Assembly: GCF_017874615.1 (NCBI RefSeq)
Contig: NZ_JAGIKV010000007.1
Location: 124,001 to 188,000 of the forward strand
DNA length: 64,000 bases
DNA from: Paenibacillus xylanexedens
GTDB lineage: Bacteria; Bacillota; Bacilli; Paenibacillales; Paenibacillaceae
Reading direction: 5' to 3'
Shown piece by piece: positions 53,844 through 63,201 of this stretch. The notes under the pieces are model-generated. The model saw nothing but the letters and a program-made list of their open reading frames with translations, did no database searches and was not told the origin of the DNA. How positions within the stretch are numbered: position 1 is the first letter of the stretch; every line of letters begins with the position of its first letter. The position numbers and the translations under genes were made by a program.

Positions 53844-54662
53844 ATGCATCAATCCGCACATATTCAGGAAGCAAGAGATTACATATTAAACCGAATCCAT
53901 ACCAAACCTGCCGTAGGCATGATTCTGGGTTCGGGACTGGGAGCGCTCGCGGACGAGATTGAAAATGCGACCGTTATCCCGTATACAGATATTCCGTATT
54001 TCGCTCAATCGGAGGCTATCGGCCATGCCAATGAATTGGTTATTGGTGAACTCATGGGCAAAACGGTTGTAGCGATGAAAGGCCGCCTTCATTATTATGA
54101 AGGTTTTACATTGGACGAAGTGACTTTCCCCGTTCGGATCATGAAGGCGCTGGGTGTCGAGCAATTGCTTATCACCAATGCCTGCGGAGCCATCAACACA
54201 AGCTTTGAGCCGGGTCAACTGATGCTCATTACAGATCATATTAACCTGGTAGGCAATAACCCGTTGATGGGACCGAATAATGCTGAACTGGGTGTTCGTT
54301 TCCCAGACGTATCACAGGTATACAATCGCGAATTGCGCAGCATTGCCCTTAAGGTTGCAGAAGAGCAGAATGTTGGCCTGCAGCAAGGTGTCTATGCATG
54401 GTGGAGTGGCCCGGCATATGAGACACCAGCGGAGATTCGCATGATTCGTACGATGGGTGCGGATGCAGTGGGGATGTCCACAGTACCTGAAGCCATTGTT
54501 GCCATTCATGGCGGTATGAAGGTACTAGGCATTTCCTGTCTGACCAATATGGCCTGTGGTATTCTGGATCAGCCGTTAAGTCATGATGAAGTTATTGAAG
54601 TGGCTGCGCAAGTGAAAACAACCTTTATCGGACTTGTAAAAGGCATTTTGAAAGAGATCTAA
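53844..54662 (+). CDS. pupG: Purine-nucleoside phosphorylase (trimeric, PNP I)
   Basis: A protein of 272 residues that splits inosine and guanosine with phosphate into base and ribose-1-phosphate. The phosphate site GMILGSGLGALAD, GRLHYYEG and the purine-site TNACGAINTSFEPGQLM, GPAYETPAEIRMIRTMGADAVGMSTVPE are all present. AYAWWSGP differs from the usual YAGxxGP but keeps the fold. It is alone between terminators; in many Bacilli it sits with drm, which is absent here. AGGAGGATATCATT sets the start. Confidence 0.92.
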   Translation: MHQSAHIQEARDYILNRIHTKPAVGMILGSGLGALADEIENATVIPYTDIPYFAQSEAIGHANELVIGELMGKTVVAMKGRLHYYEGFTLDEVTFPVRIMKALGVEQLLITNACGAINTSFEPGQLMLITDHINLVGNNPLMGPNNAELGVRFPDVSQVYNRELRSIALKVAEEQNVGLQQGVYAWWSGPAYETPAEIRMIRTMGADAVGMSTVPEAIVAIHGGMKVLGISCLTNMACGILDQPLSHDEVIEVAAQVKTTFIGLVKGILKEI

Positions 54663-54731
54663 TCACGAGATGATTTTTATCTAGGCCGCGATGGATAGGA
54701 TAGAGTTTTCATCCAACCAAATCGAAACCAC

Positions 54732-54781
54732 AAAAAAACGTATGTTTCACGAGTTGTTACTCGTGAGACATACGTTTTTTT
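54732..54781. terminator. Bidirectional terminator
   Basis: AAAAAAACGTATGT-TCACGAGT pairs with ACTCGTGA-ACATACGTTTTTTT. It serves the phosphorylase and the convergent LacI gene, whose stop lies within its right edge. Confidence 0.85.
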
Positions 54782-55856
54782 ATTTTGCAGAACTATGAAC
54801 CATCTGAGAATGATCGGCCATGATTGCTGGTGTGGACTCCCTGATGATGGGTTTGGTCACAATGTGTGAGACCTGATACGGCTGTGTCGGGCTATTAATC
54901 CGGGATAACAGCATCTCCGCAGTCTTAATGCCCATCTCATTGCTATAAATATGAACCGTCGTTAATGCTGGCTCAATAATTCGAGATTGGGGTGCATTAT
55001 CGAATCCGCATATTGCAATATCCTGTGGCACAGCGACATTTCTGTCTTTTAACGCCCTGATCAGATCAACTGCAATGAAGTCATTAGCACATACGTAAGC
55101 GGAAGGTAGGGAGGCCAGCTCTGCCACTCGCTGGTTCAACCATCCTGGCTTGGAGAAACACAGGCGATCATTATCTACGATGCAATGGGACAGGTCGACC
55201 TGCAACCCCGCCTCCAGCATAGCACGCTGATATCCAACCCATCGTTCATTAAAGCTCTTGCAGTGATTGTAATCTCCGACGAATCCAATACTTGTGTAGC
55301 CGCTCTCAATTAATTTTGTGGTTAACTGATAGATGCTATGTTCATTCTCCATGAGTAGCAGATCTGCTTGGAATTCGGGATAACATATGTTGGAAGCGCA
55401 ATCGATAAAGATGGTGGGAATGCCCAGATCGGTAATCAGCTGTGTATATTCCAGATCAAATAATTCAATGCAAATGATGCCGTCTACTTTGGCTATATCA
55501 AAATTGTTGGGAAGTGTAAGTGTATCTTGATCGTCTTCACGCACGATATGAATCGAGAGATTGTATCCCTCCGCACTGATTCTTTTCTCCAAACCACTGA
55601 TTAACAACGAACCAAAGTGAGATGTATTAGGCAGGTTTTCAGTTAACAGGGCGATATTGCCCGGAGCCTTGGTTAGAACATGCTCATTGTCCATATAGGC
55701 AAACTGTTTATATTTAAGTTCAATTGCTTTTTTAATTACACGATTTCGGGTTTCATCCGGGATGTTTCCGCTATCATTTAATGCTTTGGAAGCCGTATTC
55801 CTGGAGATCCCCAAAGCATCAGCAATGTCTTGTATCGTGACTTTTTCCTTTGCCAT
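54780..55856 (-). CDS. LacI-family transcriptional regulator
   Basis: A regulator of 358 residues. The LacI helix-turn-helix TIQDIADALGISRNTASKAL lies at residues 7-26 with the hinge helix after it, then a periplasmic-binding-like ligand domain (~60-330) with GIICIEL, TIFIDCASN and AICGFDNAPQS. It is divergent from the two permease genes of the fructan/sucrose locus, so it most likely represses that operon until its sugar is present. Two AAATGCACAA-type sites lie in the gap. Confidence 0.88.
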   Translation of the reverse strand: MAKEKVTIQDIADALGISRNTASKALNDSGNIPDETRNRVIKKAIELKYKQFAYMDNEHVLTKAPGNIALLTENLPNTSHFGSLLISGLEKRISAEGYNLSIHIVREDDQDTLTLPNNFDIAKVDGIICIELFDLEYTQLITDLGIPTIFIDCASNICYPEFQADLLLMENEHSIYQLTTKLIESGYTSIGFVGDYNHCKSFNERWVGYQRAMLEAGLQVDLSHCIVDNDRLCFSKPGWLNQRVAELASLPSAYVCANDFIAVDLIRALKDRNVAVPQDIAICGFDNAPQSRIIEPALTTVHIYSNEMGIKTAEMLLSRINSPTQPYQVSHIVTKPIIRESTPAIMADHSQMVHSSAK

Positions 55857-56291
55857 CTAATGCTTCACCTCTAATCCTCAATAGTTATCCATATTCTTCT
55901 CTAAGTCAAATGTATAATAGAACGGGACAAATAGCAATCTCTGTTTTACAAATGCACAATTGCATTTACATTTAGATAGTCGAATTCTATTTTCATAATT
56001 GTTCCAGAAGTTTCGTTGACTAGTGTAACAATGATGATCTATTACAGTAATAATATAGAAATATCTATGCGGGTATTAACGATTCAGTGCTGTATATATG
56101 CAAATTTAATCCTCTTTAGTTACATTAACGCAAAGATAAAATGATCAAATGCACAAATGTTTTTTTACAAAATGTATTGACTAAATCCGTTGAAACCTGA
56201 TAAATTGTAAATTATTAAATAGGCAATTGTAAATATTGAAAGCCCTTACTGAAAACAATTGTCAACTTCTAGAATGAACGGGGGTATCGTG
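55857..56291. promoter_or_regulatory. Divergent control region of the fructan/sucrose locus
   Basis: A 435-base AT-rich region without a gene. AAATGCA-CAAT-TGCATTT (55950-55967) is a seven-base inverted repeat. AAATGCACAAATGTTTTTTT (from 56147) repeats its left arm and lies just upstream of the operon -35 box. Promoter TTGACT (56177-56182), 18 bases, TAAATT (56201-56206) faces the permease operon. Confidence 0.55.
56177..56206 (+). promoter_or_regulatory. SigA-type promoter of the fructan/sucrose operon
   Basis: TTGACT with an 18-base spacer to TAAATT; transcription start expected near 56213. Confidence 0.6.
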
Positions 56292-57257
56292 TTGGATAAC
56301 ATAGCCGACAGCAAAAAGGGCGAAGGAAGGGTACTGAAAGTGAGGACGACAAGCGGTCATAGGTTACAGCAGCTCAAAAAAAATTACTTTTTATATATGT
56401 TGCTTGCACCAGCCTTAATTTTGACTCTTATCTTCAAGTACATTCCGATGTACGGAGCCATCATTGCGTTTAAGGATTTCAGTCCGATCAAAGGCATCAT
56501 GGGCAGTGATTGGGTAGGACTGAAGCATTTTGAGAAATTTATAGCTTCACCCAATTTCGATATCATTTTAATGAATACGCTTAAACTCAGCTTTTTGGGA
56601 TTGATATTCAGTTTCCCGGTGCCCATTTTACTGGCACTCATGCTGAATCAGGTACGCAAAGCTGGCATCAAGAAAAATATTCAATTGTTTCTGTACGCAC
56701 CCAATTTCATCTCGGTTGTTGTTGTTGTGGGTATGCTGTTCATCTTCCTCTCACCGACAGGGCCGGTTAATCAATTAGCTACATGGATTACAGGTCAGCC
56801 AATCATGTTTATGTCTGAACCGGAATATTTCCGCTGGATCTACATTTTGTCCGATATCTGGACCGGAGCGGGCTGGGCTTCCATTATATACGTCGCGGCT
56901 TTGGCCAATGTTGATCCGGAGCTTCACAATGCGGCTAATCTGGATGGAGCCAATCTCCTTCAGCGTATTCGCCACATTGACCTTCCAACGATTCGTCCGA
57001 TTATGGCCATCGTCTTTATCCTTGCAGCTGGCGGGATTATGTCCATTGGATTTGAGAAGGCCTATCTGATGCAGACGTCCATGAACCTGCCTTCCTCCGA
57101 GATTATTGCCACGTATGTCTACAAGGTGGGGTTACAGTCTGGAGATTACGCTTATTCTGCGGCAGTTGGATTGTTCAACTCGGTTATCAATGTGATTTTG
57201 CTGGTGACGGTGAATCTGATCGTGAAGAAATTGAATGAAGGCGAAGGCCTCTATTAG
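56292..57257 (+). CDS. Carbohydrate ABC transporter permease (LplB/YtcP-type)
   Basis: A CUT1 permease of ~321 residues with six transmembrane helices. The EAA loop NAANLDGANLLQRIRHIDLP and the N-terminal MYGAIIAFKDF block are typical of the LplB group, which transports oligosaccharides. The start is uncertain: a TTG at 56292 lies seven bases after GGGGG, a GTG at 56289 four bases after it, and an ATG at 56274 has no ribosome site. First gene of the operon. No ATPase is encoded here; a shared MsmX-like ATPase is expected. Confidence 0.85.
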   Translation: MDNIADSKKGEGRVLKVRTTSGHRLQQLKKNYFLYMLLAPALILTLIFKYIPMYGAIIAFKDFSPIKGIMGSDWVGLKHFEKFIASPNFDIILMNTLKLSFLGLIFSFPVPILLALMLNQVRKAGIKKNIQLFLYAPNFISVVVVVGMLFIFLSPTGPVNQLATWITGQPIMFMSEPEYFRWIYILSDIWTGAGWASIIYVAALANVDPELHNAANLDGANLLQRIRHIDLPTIRPIMAIVFILAAGGIMSIGFEKAYLMQTSMNLPSSEIIATYVYKVGLQSGDYAYSAAVGLFNSVINVILLVTVNLIVKKLNEGEGLY

Positions 57258-57273
57258 GAAAGGAGTATTATCC

Positions 57274-58155
57274 ATGGTTGTTAAACACACGGGAATGGAT
57301 CGGTTGATCCTCACACTCAATGCCATCTTTCTCACCTGTGCTGTACTGGTTGTGGTTGTTCCCCTGATTTATATTGTTATCGCCTCATTCATGGACCCCA
57401 CGGTGCTACTGAATCGTGGACTGTCCTTTAATGTATCGGACTGGAGTCTGGACGGATATCAGATGATCTTGTCCAATCCAGCCATGATCCGGGGGTTTGC
57501 AAATGCGGTATTGTACTCGGTTTCTTTTGCACTGATCACCGTGACCGTATCCATATTTGCAGGTTATGCATTGTCGGATGATAGGCTCGCGGGACGTGGA
57601 TTTTTCATGATTATCTTTATCATTACCATGTTCTTCGGCGGGGGATTAATCCCTACTTATCTACTCATACGTAATCTCGGCATGCTGGATACGGTGTGGG
57701 CGATCATTATCCCTGGAGCCGTTAACGTTTGGAACATCATTCTCTCCAGAACCTTTTTCAAAGGAGTCCCTCGAGAACTGAAAGAAGCTGCAAACGTGGA
57801 TGGCGCCTCTGAGATGAAGATTTTCTTCCAGATCGTCATTCCGTTGTCGAAACCGATCATTTTTGTACTCGCACTTTATGCGTTCGTTGGGCAATGGAAT
57901 TCCTATTTTGATGCAATGATCTATCTCGATAATCCGAACCTGCATCCGTTACAGCTCGTTCTGCGTTCCATTCTAATTCAGAATCAGGCTGCACCGGGCA
58001 TGATCAGTGATCAGCTCGCGATGGCAGAACTGAAACGGCTCTCCGAGATGATTAAATACTCAGCGATTGTCATTTCGAGTCTGCCACTCATCATCATGTA
58101 CCCGTTTTTCCAGAAGTATTTCGAAAAAGGTGTCATGGTCGGTTCCCTCAAATAG
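57274..58155 (+). CDS. Carbohydrate ABC transporter permease (LplC-type)
   Basis: The second CUT1 permease, 293 residues with six transmembrane helices. GLIPTYLLIRNLGMLDTVWAIIIPGAVNVWN and the EAA loop ELKEAANVDGASEMKIFFQIVIPLSKP identify the LplC/YtcP group. AAAGGAG eight bases upstream sets the start at 57274; an earlier ATG in the same frame overlaps the first permease gene. It pairs with the first permease to form the channel. Confidence 0.9.
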   Translation: MVVKHTGMDRLILTLNAIFLTCAVLVVVVPLIYIVIASFMDPTVLLNRGLSFNVSDWSLDGYQMILSNPAMIRGFANAVLYSVSFALITVTVSIFAGYALSDDRLAGRGFFMIIFIITMFFGGGLIPTYLLIRNLGMLDTVWAIIIPGAVNVWNIILSRTFFKGVPRELKEAANVDGASEMKIFFQIVIPLSKPIIFVLALYAFVGQWNSYFDAMIYLDNPNLHPLQLVLRSILIQNQAAPGMISDQLAMAELKRLSEMIKYSAIVISSLPLIIMYPFFQKYFEKGVMVGSLK

Positions 58156-58210
58156 TGAACAGCCTGCGATACAGTAAGTTGATCCAATCCAACTCATGGA
58201 GGTCATTATT

Positions 58211-59818
58211 ATGAAAAAAGTGAACAAGTCCAAAAAAGCCGTTACAACGGCATCCATTTCCATGTTATCTGCAATGCTCTTTCTAACCGCCTGTGGCGGA
58301 GGTGGAGGAGGCGCGGCAAGTGAGGCGCAATCCCCTGATGGCAAGGTGACATTGAATTTTATAACACAGAGCTCTCCGCTGGCTCCCGCTGATCCGAACG
58401 ACAAGCTGATTAACAAGCGACTCGAAGAGAAAACCAATGTGCATATCAACTGGAAGAACTATACGAGTGATGTGTTTGCAGAAAAAAGAAATCTGGCGGT
58501 TGCCAGCGGTGATTTGCCGGATGCCATTTTTGATGCAGGTTACGGGGACTATGATCTCCTGAAACTGGCGAAGGACGGGGCGATCATTCCGCTTGAGGAC
58601 ATGATTGAACAACACATGCCCAATCTGAAAAAGGTGCTGGAGGAAGCTCCCGAATACAAGAGCATGATCACGGCTCCAGACGGACATATTTATTCATTCC
58701 CATGGATTGAAGAACTCGGAAGTGGCAAACAACGGATTCAGGCAGTGGATAACTTACCCTGGATTAATATGGAATGGTTGAACAAGCTTGGACTGAAGAT
58801 GCCAACGACAACCGAAGAACTGAAAGAAGTATTGATCGCGTTCAAAACTCAAGATCCAAACGGCAATGGTAAGGCCGACGAAATTCCGTTATCTTTCATT
58901 AACAAACCGGGCGGAGAAGATCTGACATTTCTCTTTGCGGCATTTGGACTCGGAGAGAACTGGGATCATACCGTGGTAACCAATGATGGGAAAGTGGTCT
59001 TCACGGCAGCTGATGAAGGCTACAAGGAAGCGGTTAAATACATTCATGAATTGGTTCAGGAAGGTCTCGTGGATGTGGAGTCGTATCAGCAGGATTGGAA
59101 CACGTACCTGGCGAAAGGCAAGGACAACAAGTACGGCATGTACTTCACCTGGGATAAGGCTAACATTACAGGCATGAATGATACGTATGATGTTCTGCCT
59201 CCGGTTGCCGGGCCTAACGGAGAGGTCAATGTCACAAGAACAAACGGAATTGGGCTTGATCGTGGTCGCATGGTCATTACCAGCAGCAATAAAAACCTGG
59301 AATCCACAGCGAAGTGGGTAGACCAACTGTATGATCCGCTCCAATCTGTGCAGAACAACTGGGGTACCTATGGAGACGAGAGTCAGCAAAATATTTTTGA
59401 ATTCGATGAAGCCAAAGGGATGCTGAAGCATCTTCCGCTGGAAGGATCTGCACCTGTGGAACTCAGACAAAAAACCAGTATCGCAGGACCATTGGCCATT
59501 CTCGACAGTTATTATGACAAATACACAACCAAACCGGAAGATGCGGCTTGGCGGATGGAACTTCTCGACAAGGTAATGGTTCCGCATATGAAAGCGGAGA
59601 ATGTATATCCAAGTGTGTTCTTCTCCATTGATGAACTGGATCGATTGTCCACGATTGAGACCGATCTCTTCGCCTACGTGTTACGTCTGCGTACAGAATG
59701 GTATCAAAACGGGAAAGTAGATCAGGAATGGGATGCTTACTTGAAAGAGCTGGATCGCCTTGGATTGCAAGAATGGCTACAGATTAAACAAGCGGGATAT
59801 GACCGTAATAACAAATAA
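58211..59818 (+). CDS. Extracellular solute-binding lipoprotein of the sugar transporter
   Basis: A lipoprotein of 535 residues. The signal peptide ends in LTAC with C28 as the lipid-bearing residue, followed by a glycine-rich linker (GGGGGGAASEA). The fold is SBP_bac_1-like: QSPDGKVTLNFI, DLPDAIFDAGYGDYDLLKLAKDG, and a Ca-binding-looking loop DPNGNGKADEIP. It captures the oligosaccharide for the two permeases. The GH32 enzyme next to it suggests a fructan, levan oligomer or sucrose-type ligand. GGAGG eight bases upstream sets the start. Confidence 0.9.
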   Translation: MKKVNKSKKAVTTASISMLSAMLFLTACGGGGGGAASEAQSPDGKVTLNFITQSSPLAPADPNDKLINKRLEEKTNVHINWKNYTSDVFAEKRNLAVASGDLPDAIFDAGYGDYDLLKLAKDGAIIPLEDMIEQHMPNLKKVLEEAPEYKSMITAPDGHIYSFPWIEELGSGKQRIQAVDNLPWINMEWLNKLGLKMPTTTEELKEVLIAFKTQDPNGNGKADEIPLSFINKPGGEDLTFLFAAFGLGENWDHTVVTNDGKVVFTAADEGYKEAVKYIHELVQEGLVDVESYQQDWNTYLAKGKDNKYGMYFTWDKANITGMNDTYDVLPPVAGPNGEVNVTRTNGIGLDRGRMVITSSNKNLESTAKWVDQLYDPLQSVQNNWGTYGDESQQNIFEFDEAKGMLKHLPLEGSAPVELRQKTSIAGPLAILDSYYDKYTTKPEDAAWRMELLDKVMVPHMKAENVYPSVFFSIDELDRLSTIETDLFAYVLRLRTEWYQNGKVDQEWDAYLKELDRLGLQEWLQIKQAGYDRNNK

Positions 59819-59843
59819 AGAAAAGTACGGAGGAGAAACCATA

Positions 59844-61316
59844 ATGTCGACAATTCTTAAACAAGATTACAGAAATGAATACCATTTTTCGCCGAAAGAG
59901 AAGTGGATGAACGACCCGAACGGCATGGTGTTTTTCAATGGGGAGTATCACTTGTTCTATCAGCATCACCCACATGGAACCAAATGGGGCCCCATGCATT
60001 GGGGTCATGCAGTGAGCCGGGACCTGATCTCCTGGGAGGAACTTCCGATAGCTTTACTCCCCGATGAGAATGGCACTATATTCTCGGGAAGCGCCGTAGT
60101 GGATTGGAATAATACGACCGGATTCTTTGAGGGTGAGCCAGGATTGGTTGCTATTTTCACCCATCATCTTGAAGTTAAAAACCATGATGCCATACAAACC
60201 CAGAGTCTGGCGTATAGCAAAGACAACGGCAGAACCTGGACTAAGTACGAGGGTAATCCGGTATTAAAGCATGAGTCCTTTGTTGATTTCCGTGATCCCA
60301 AAGTGTTCTGGCATGAGCAGACCAAGGAGTGGGTTATGATTATCGCTTGTGGTCAAACGGTATGTCTGTATCGTTCCCCCAATCTGAAGGATTGGACGCT
60401 AGGAAGTGAATTTGGCGCCGGGATTGGTTCACACGATGGCGTATGGGAATGCCCCGACCTGTTCCCGCTTGCAGTGGATGGAGAATCAGGGCAGGAGAAA
60501 TGGGTGATGCTCGTTAGCATCGGTGCAGATCCTGCTTTTATTGAAGGCTCCAGAACACAATATTTTACCGGAGATTTTGATGGAACTACATTTGTCCCAG
60601 ACGAGGCATCCCATACGGTTCGCTGGATTGATTATGGTCGGGATAACTACGCAGGAGTTAGTTGGTCTGACGTTCCTGAGGAAGATGGAAGACGCCTCAT
60701 TATCGGCTGGATGAGCAACTGGATGTATGCCAATCAGACGCCAACCAATAATTACCGTGGAGCAATGACCATTGCCCGGGAGTTGACACTGGAGACAAGA
60801 GCGGGAGAAGTTATATTGATTCAACGTCCTGCACGTGAACTTGAGCAAGCCCGTACGCCAGTATTGTCCTTACAGGATGCTTCGATTCAGCAAGTGAGTG
60901 AGCAGTTGAACGCTTTGCAACTCGTGAACTATGAGATCGATGCAGAGTGGGCTCAGGATCAGTCGTTCCATTTTGCGCTAAGAAGCGGTGCAAATCACGA
61001 GACGGTCGTTGGTGTAGACTCGATCCGAAGTGAAGTGTACGTTGATCGTAGTCGATCGGGCATCGGCAATTTTCATGAACTTTTCCTGAGCCGTCATACA
61101 GCTGAGTTAAAAGAAGTGAACGGAAATCAAAGTTTGCGTATATTTGTAGATCATTCATCTGTTGAGGTATTTGCAAATGATGGTCAGGCCGTTATTACGG
61201 ATCTGATCTATCCGGATGCGGATTGCCAAGGCATCTCTGCTCATGCGGAAAATACCGATCTGGTCTTCTCTTCACTTCATATTTATGAGATATCACCAAC
61301 CAAGGCTAAAGGTTAA
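59844..61316 (+). CDS. GH32 sucrose-6-phosphate hydrolase/fructosidase
   Basis: A GH32 enzyme of 490 residues without signal peptide, so it acts inside the cell. The nucleophile D24 is in WMNDPNG, the transition-state D151 in FRDPK and the acid/base E202 in WECPDLF. A five-bladed propeller is followed by a C-terminal beta-sandwich (IFVDHSSVEVFANDG). With an ABC transporter rather than a PTS beside it, the substrate is more likely unphosphorylated sucrose or short fructans than sucrose-6-phosphate. The ATG at 59844 has GGAGGAGAAACCATA upstream. Confidence 0.9.
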   Translation: MSTILKQDYRNEYHFSPKEKWMNDPNGMVFFNGEYHLFYQHHPHGTKWGPMHWGHAVSRDLISWEELPIALLPDENGTIFSGSAVVDWNNTTGFFEGEPGLVAIFTHHLEVKNHDAIQTQSLAYSKDNGRTWTKYEGNPVLKHESFVDFRDPKVFWHEQTKEWVMIIACGQTVCLYRSPNLKDWTLGSEFGAGIGSHDGVWECPDLFPLAVDGESGQEKWVMLVSIGADPAFIEGSRTQYFTGDFDGTTFVPDEASHTVRWIDYGRDNYAGVSWSDVPEEDGRRLIIGWMSNWMYANQTPTNNYRGAMTIARELTLETRAGEVILIQRPARELEQARTPVLSLQDASIQQVSEQLNALQLVNYEIDAEWAQDQSFHFALRSGANHETVVGVDSIRSEVYVDRSRSGIGNFHELFLSRHTAELKEVNGNQSLRIFVDHSSVEVFANDGQAVITDLIYPDADCQGISAHAENTDLVFSSLHIYEISPTKAKG

Positions 61317-61344
61317 TTGTAATGAAGGAAAGGAGCCCAAAACG

Positions 61345-62244
61345 ATGCGTATTGGAGCCATAGAAGCGGGCGGAACGAAGTTTGTATGTGGTGTAGGTAA
61401 TGAGCATGGACAGATTGAAGATCGGATCAGCTTTCCAACAGAACATCCGGAGACCACTCTTGCCAAGGTGATCGACTATTTCAGGGATAAAGATGTGGAA
61501 GCCATAGGGGTCGGCTCCTTTGGTCCGATTGATCTGCAACCGGATAGTCCCACCTATGGTTATATTACGACCACACCTAAGCCTGGGTGGGGAAACTGTA
61601 ATGTGGTTGGAACCTTGAAGCATGAATTTCCGGTTCCTTTTGGATGGGATACGGATGTGAATGCTGCCGCGCTCGGTGAAGCAACGTGGGGAGCGGCGCA
61701 AGGACTGGACAACTGTGTTTATTACACGATTGGTACAGGAGTTGGGGTCGGACTTGTGGCAGGGGGCAAACGAGTACACGGATTGTTACATCCCGAGGGT
61801 GGACATATTCGCACAAGACGCCATCCAGACGATCACTTTGCCGGATTATGCCCATATCATGGCGATTGCCTGGAGGGAATGGCAGCAGGTCCAGCCATTG
61901 AAGCTCGCTGGCAGATCCCTGGCAGTGAATTGCCGGCAGATCATCCGGCGTGGGAGATCGAATCCTTTTACATTGCGGAGTCGATTACTACGGCCATCTT
62001 GCTTCATTCGCCGCAGAAGATCATCCTGGGCGGTGGTGTGATGCAGCAAGATCATCTGTTTCCTATGATCCGGGAGCAGGTAGTCCGGAATCTCAATGGT
62101 TATGTAAATGCAACCCCAATCACGCAACATATCGACCAATATATTGTGCAGCCCGGATTGGGCCAGCATGCAGGCCTATGTGGTTCGCTAGCATTGGGTC
62201 TGGAAGCATTGCAACATACAGCACAAGCTTCACATGTTTCATAG
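61345..62244 (+). CDS. ROK-family fructokinase
   Basis: A ROK kinase of 299 residues, probably phosphorylating the fructose released by the GH32 enzyme. It starts GAIEAGGTKFVCGVG (the nucleotide loop), has the active-site D in FGWDTDVNAAALGE and the second G-rich motif YYTIGTGVGVGLV. The zinc site is seen in HIRTRRHPDDHFAGLCPYHGDCLEG (H, then C-x-H-x2-C). This zinc-bearing form is the GmuE/YdhR type fructokinase. GGAAAGGAG lies ten bases before the start; the operon ends at the terminator at 62269. Confidence 0.9.
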   Translation: MRIGAIEAGGTKFVCGVGNEHGQIEDRISFPTEHPETTLAKVIDYFRDKDVEAIGVGSFGPIDLQPDSPTYGYITTTPKPGWGNCNVVGTLKHEFPVPFGWDTDVNAAALGEATWGAAQGLDNCVYYTIGTGVGVGLVAGGKRVHGLLHPEGGHIRTRRHPDDHFAGLCPYHGDCLEGMAAGPAIEARWQIPGSELPADHPAWEIESFYIAESITTAILLHSPQKIILGGGVMQQDHLFPMIREQVVRNLNGYVNATPITQHIDQYIVQPGLGQHAGLCGSLALGLEALQHTAQASHVS

Positions 62245-62268
62245 TTCTCTTAAATAATCTACATCCCG

Positions 62269-62330
62269 GAAGGGATGGCTGCGGGTTCGCTTATTGGTAT
62301 AAGCAAGACTGCACCGTCCTTTTTGGGCTT
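62269..62330 (+). terminator. Terminator of the fructan/sucrose operon
   Basis: AAGGGATGG pairs with CCGTCCTTT (G-U pairs included), enclosing GCTTAT-TGGT-ATAAGC; T-rich tail follows. Confidence 0.6.
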
Positions 62331-62489
62331 TTTTATTTTTTTGAGGAGTTCAATAGGTTTGAAAAAAAATAGTGCGTTCTAAAATCCGGTGTTGCTCAAG
62401 TGAGCTGCCAAAGGTATGATTTTTAGTGTTCTATAGTGCGATATGACATTCAAAAATTAACGTGTCTCCACTGGAAAGGAATTCAACAA

Positions 62490-62984
62490 ATGAACCCAAT
62501 AACAATGCGTCAAGCTGTACAGGCAGATCAAGAGCAACTCGCTGATTTGCGAGCCTTGGTATTATACGATGATCTAACCAGACTGGGAAGATACGATGAT
62601 GTGAAGGTGCGTGAACGTTTCCGGAATACATTCAAACCTGCCCAGACACAGATTATTGAAGTGGAGGGTTCAATGGTAGGTTGTGTAGCGTTGAAGCCCA
62701 AGTCTGAGGCATATCTATTGGAACATTTCTATATACATCCCGATTATCAAGGCCAGAGAATAGGAACTCAGGTACTAAACATGCTGCTGGAACAGGATGA
62801 AGTTCAGGGGAAACGGATTATTTTAAATGTTTTGCAGGGAAGCCCTGCTCGGCGATTGTATGAACGATTTGGATTTATATTGGACAGTGAAGATGAGGTC
62901 GATGTATTTATGTCAAAGCGCCTTGGAGAGAATGAATCCTTGTCGCAAGATAGGGATATCATCTCGAAGGTGGAAACCTATTAA
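62490..62984 (+). CDS. GNAT-family N-acetyltransferase
   Basis: A protein of 164 residues with motif A EHFYIHPDYQGQRIGTQVLNMLL (Q-G-Q-R-I-G) and SPARRLYERFGFILDSEDEVDVFMSK. The latter resembles GNATs that act on amino-sugar or peptide amines. AAAGGA eight bases upstream of ATG 62490. Stands alone between the fructan operon and the acyl carrier protein pair. Substrate unknown. Confidence 0.83.
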   Translation: MNPITMRQAVQADQEQLADLRALVLYDDLTRLGRYDDVKVRERFRNTFKPAQTQIIEVEGSMVGCVALKPKSEAYLLEHFYIHPDYQGQRIGTQVLNMLLEQDEVQGKRIILNVLQGSPARRLYERFGFILDSEDEVDVFMSKRLGENESLSQDRDIISKVETY

Positions 62985-63201
62985 ATATTTGTGAATACAT
63001 GGCAATAGTGATTGCTTGACTCAGGAAGATTATGATAGTATCGAAGTCAGAGAATATATGGAATATTTACAAAATGTAGGACTTTTTTTGTTCCTATTCC
63101 TATACTCTTAGGCAAACGTTCGAACAGATTCTGATCACAGAAATGGTGTCACAAAAATGGATTTTCAAAGATTACATGTCTCATATGGAGGAGGAATCTT
63201 T

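Noticed and set aside
58889..59587. A 232-codon open frame on the minus strand.
   Set aside because: Antisense shadow of the solute-binding lipoprotein gene, with cysteine- and histidine-rich nonsense composition.
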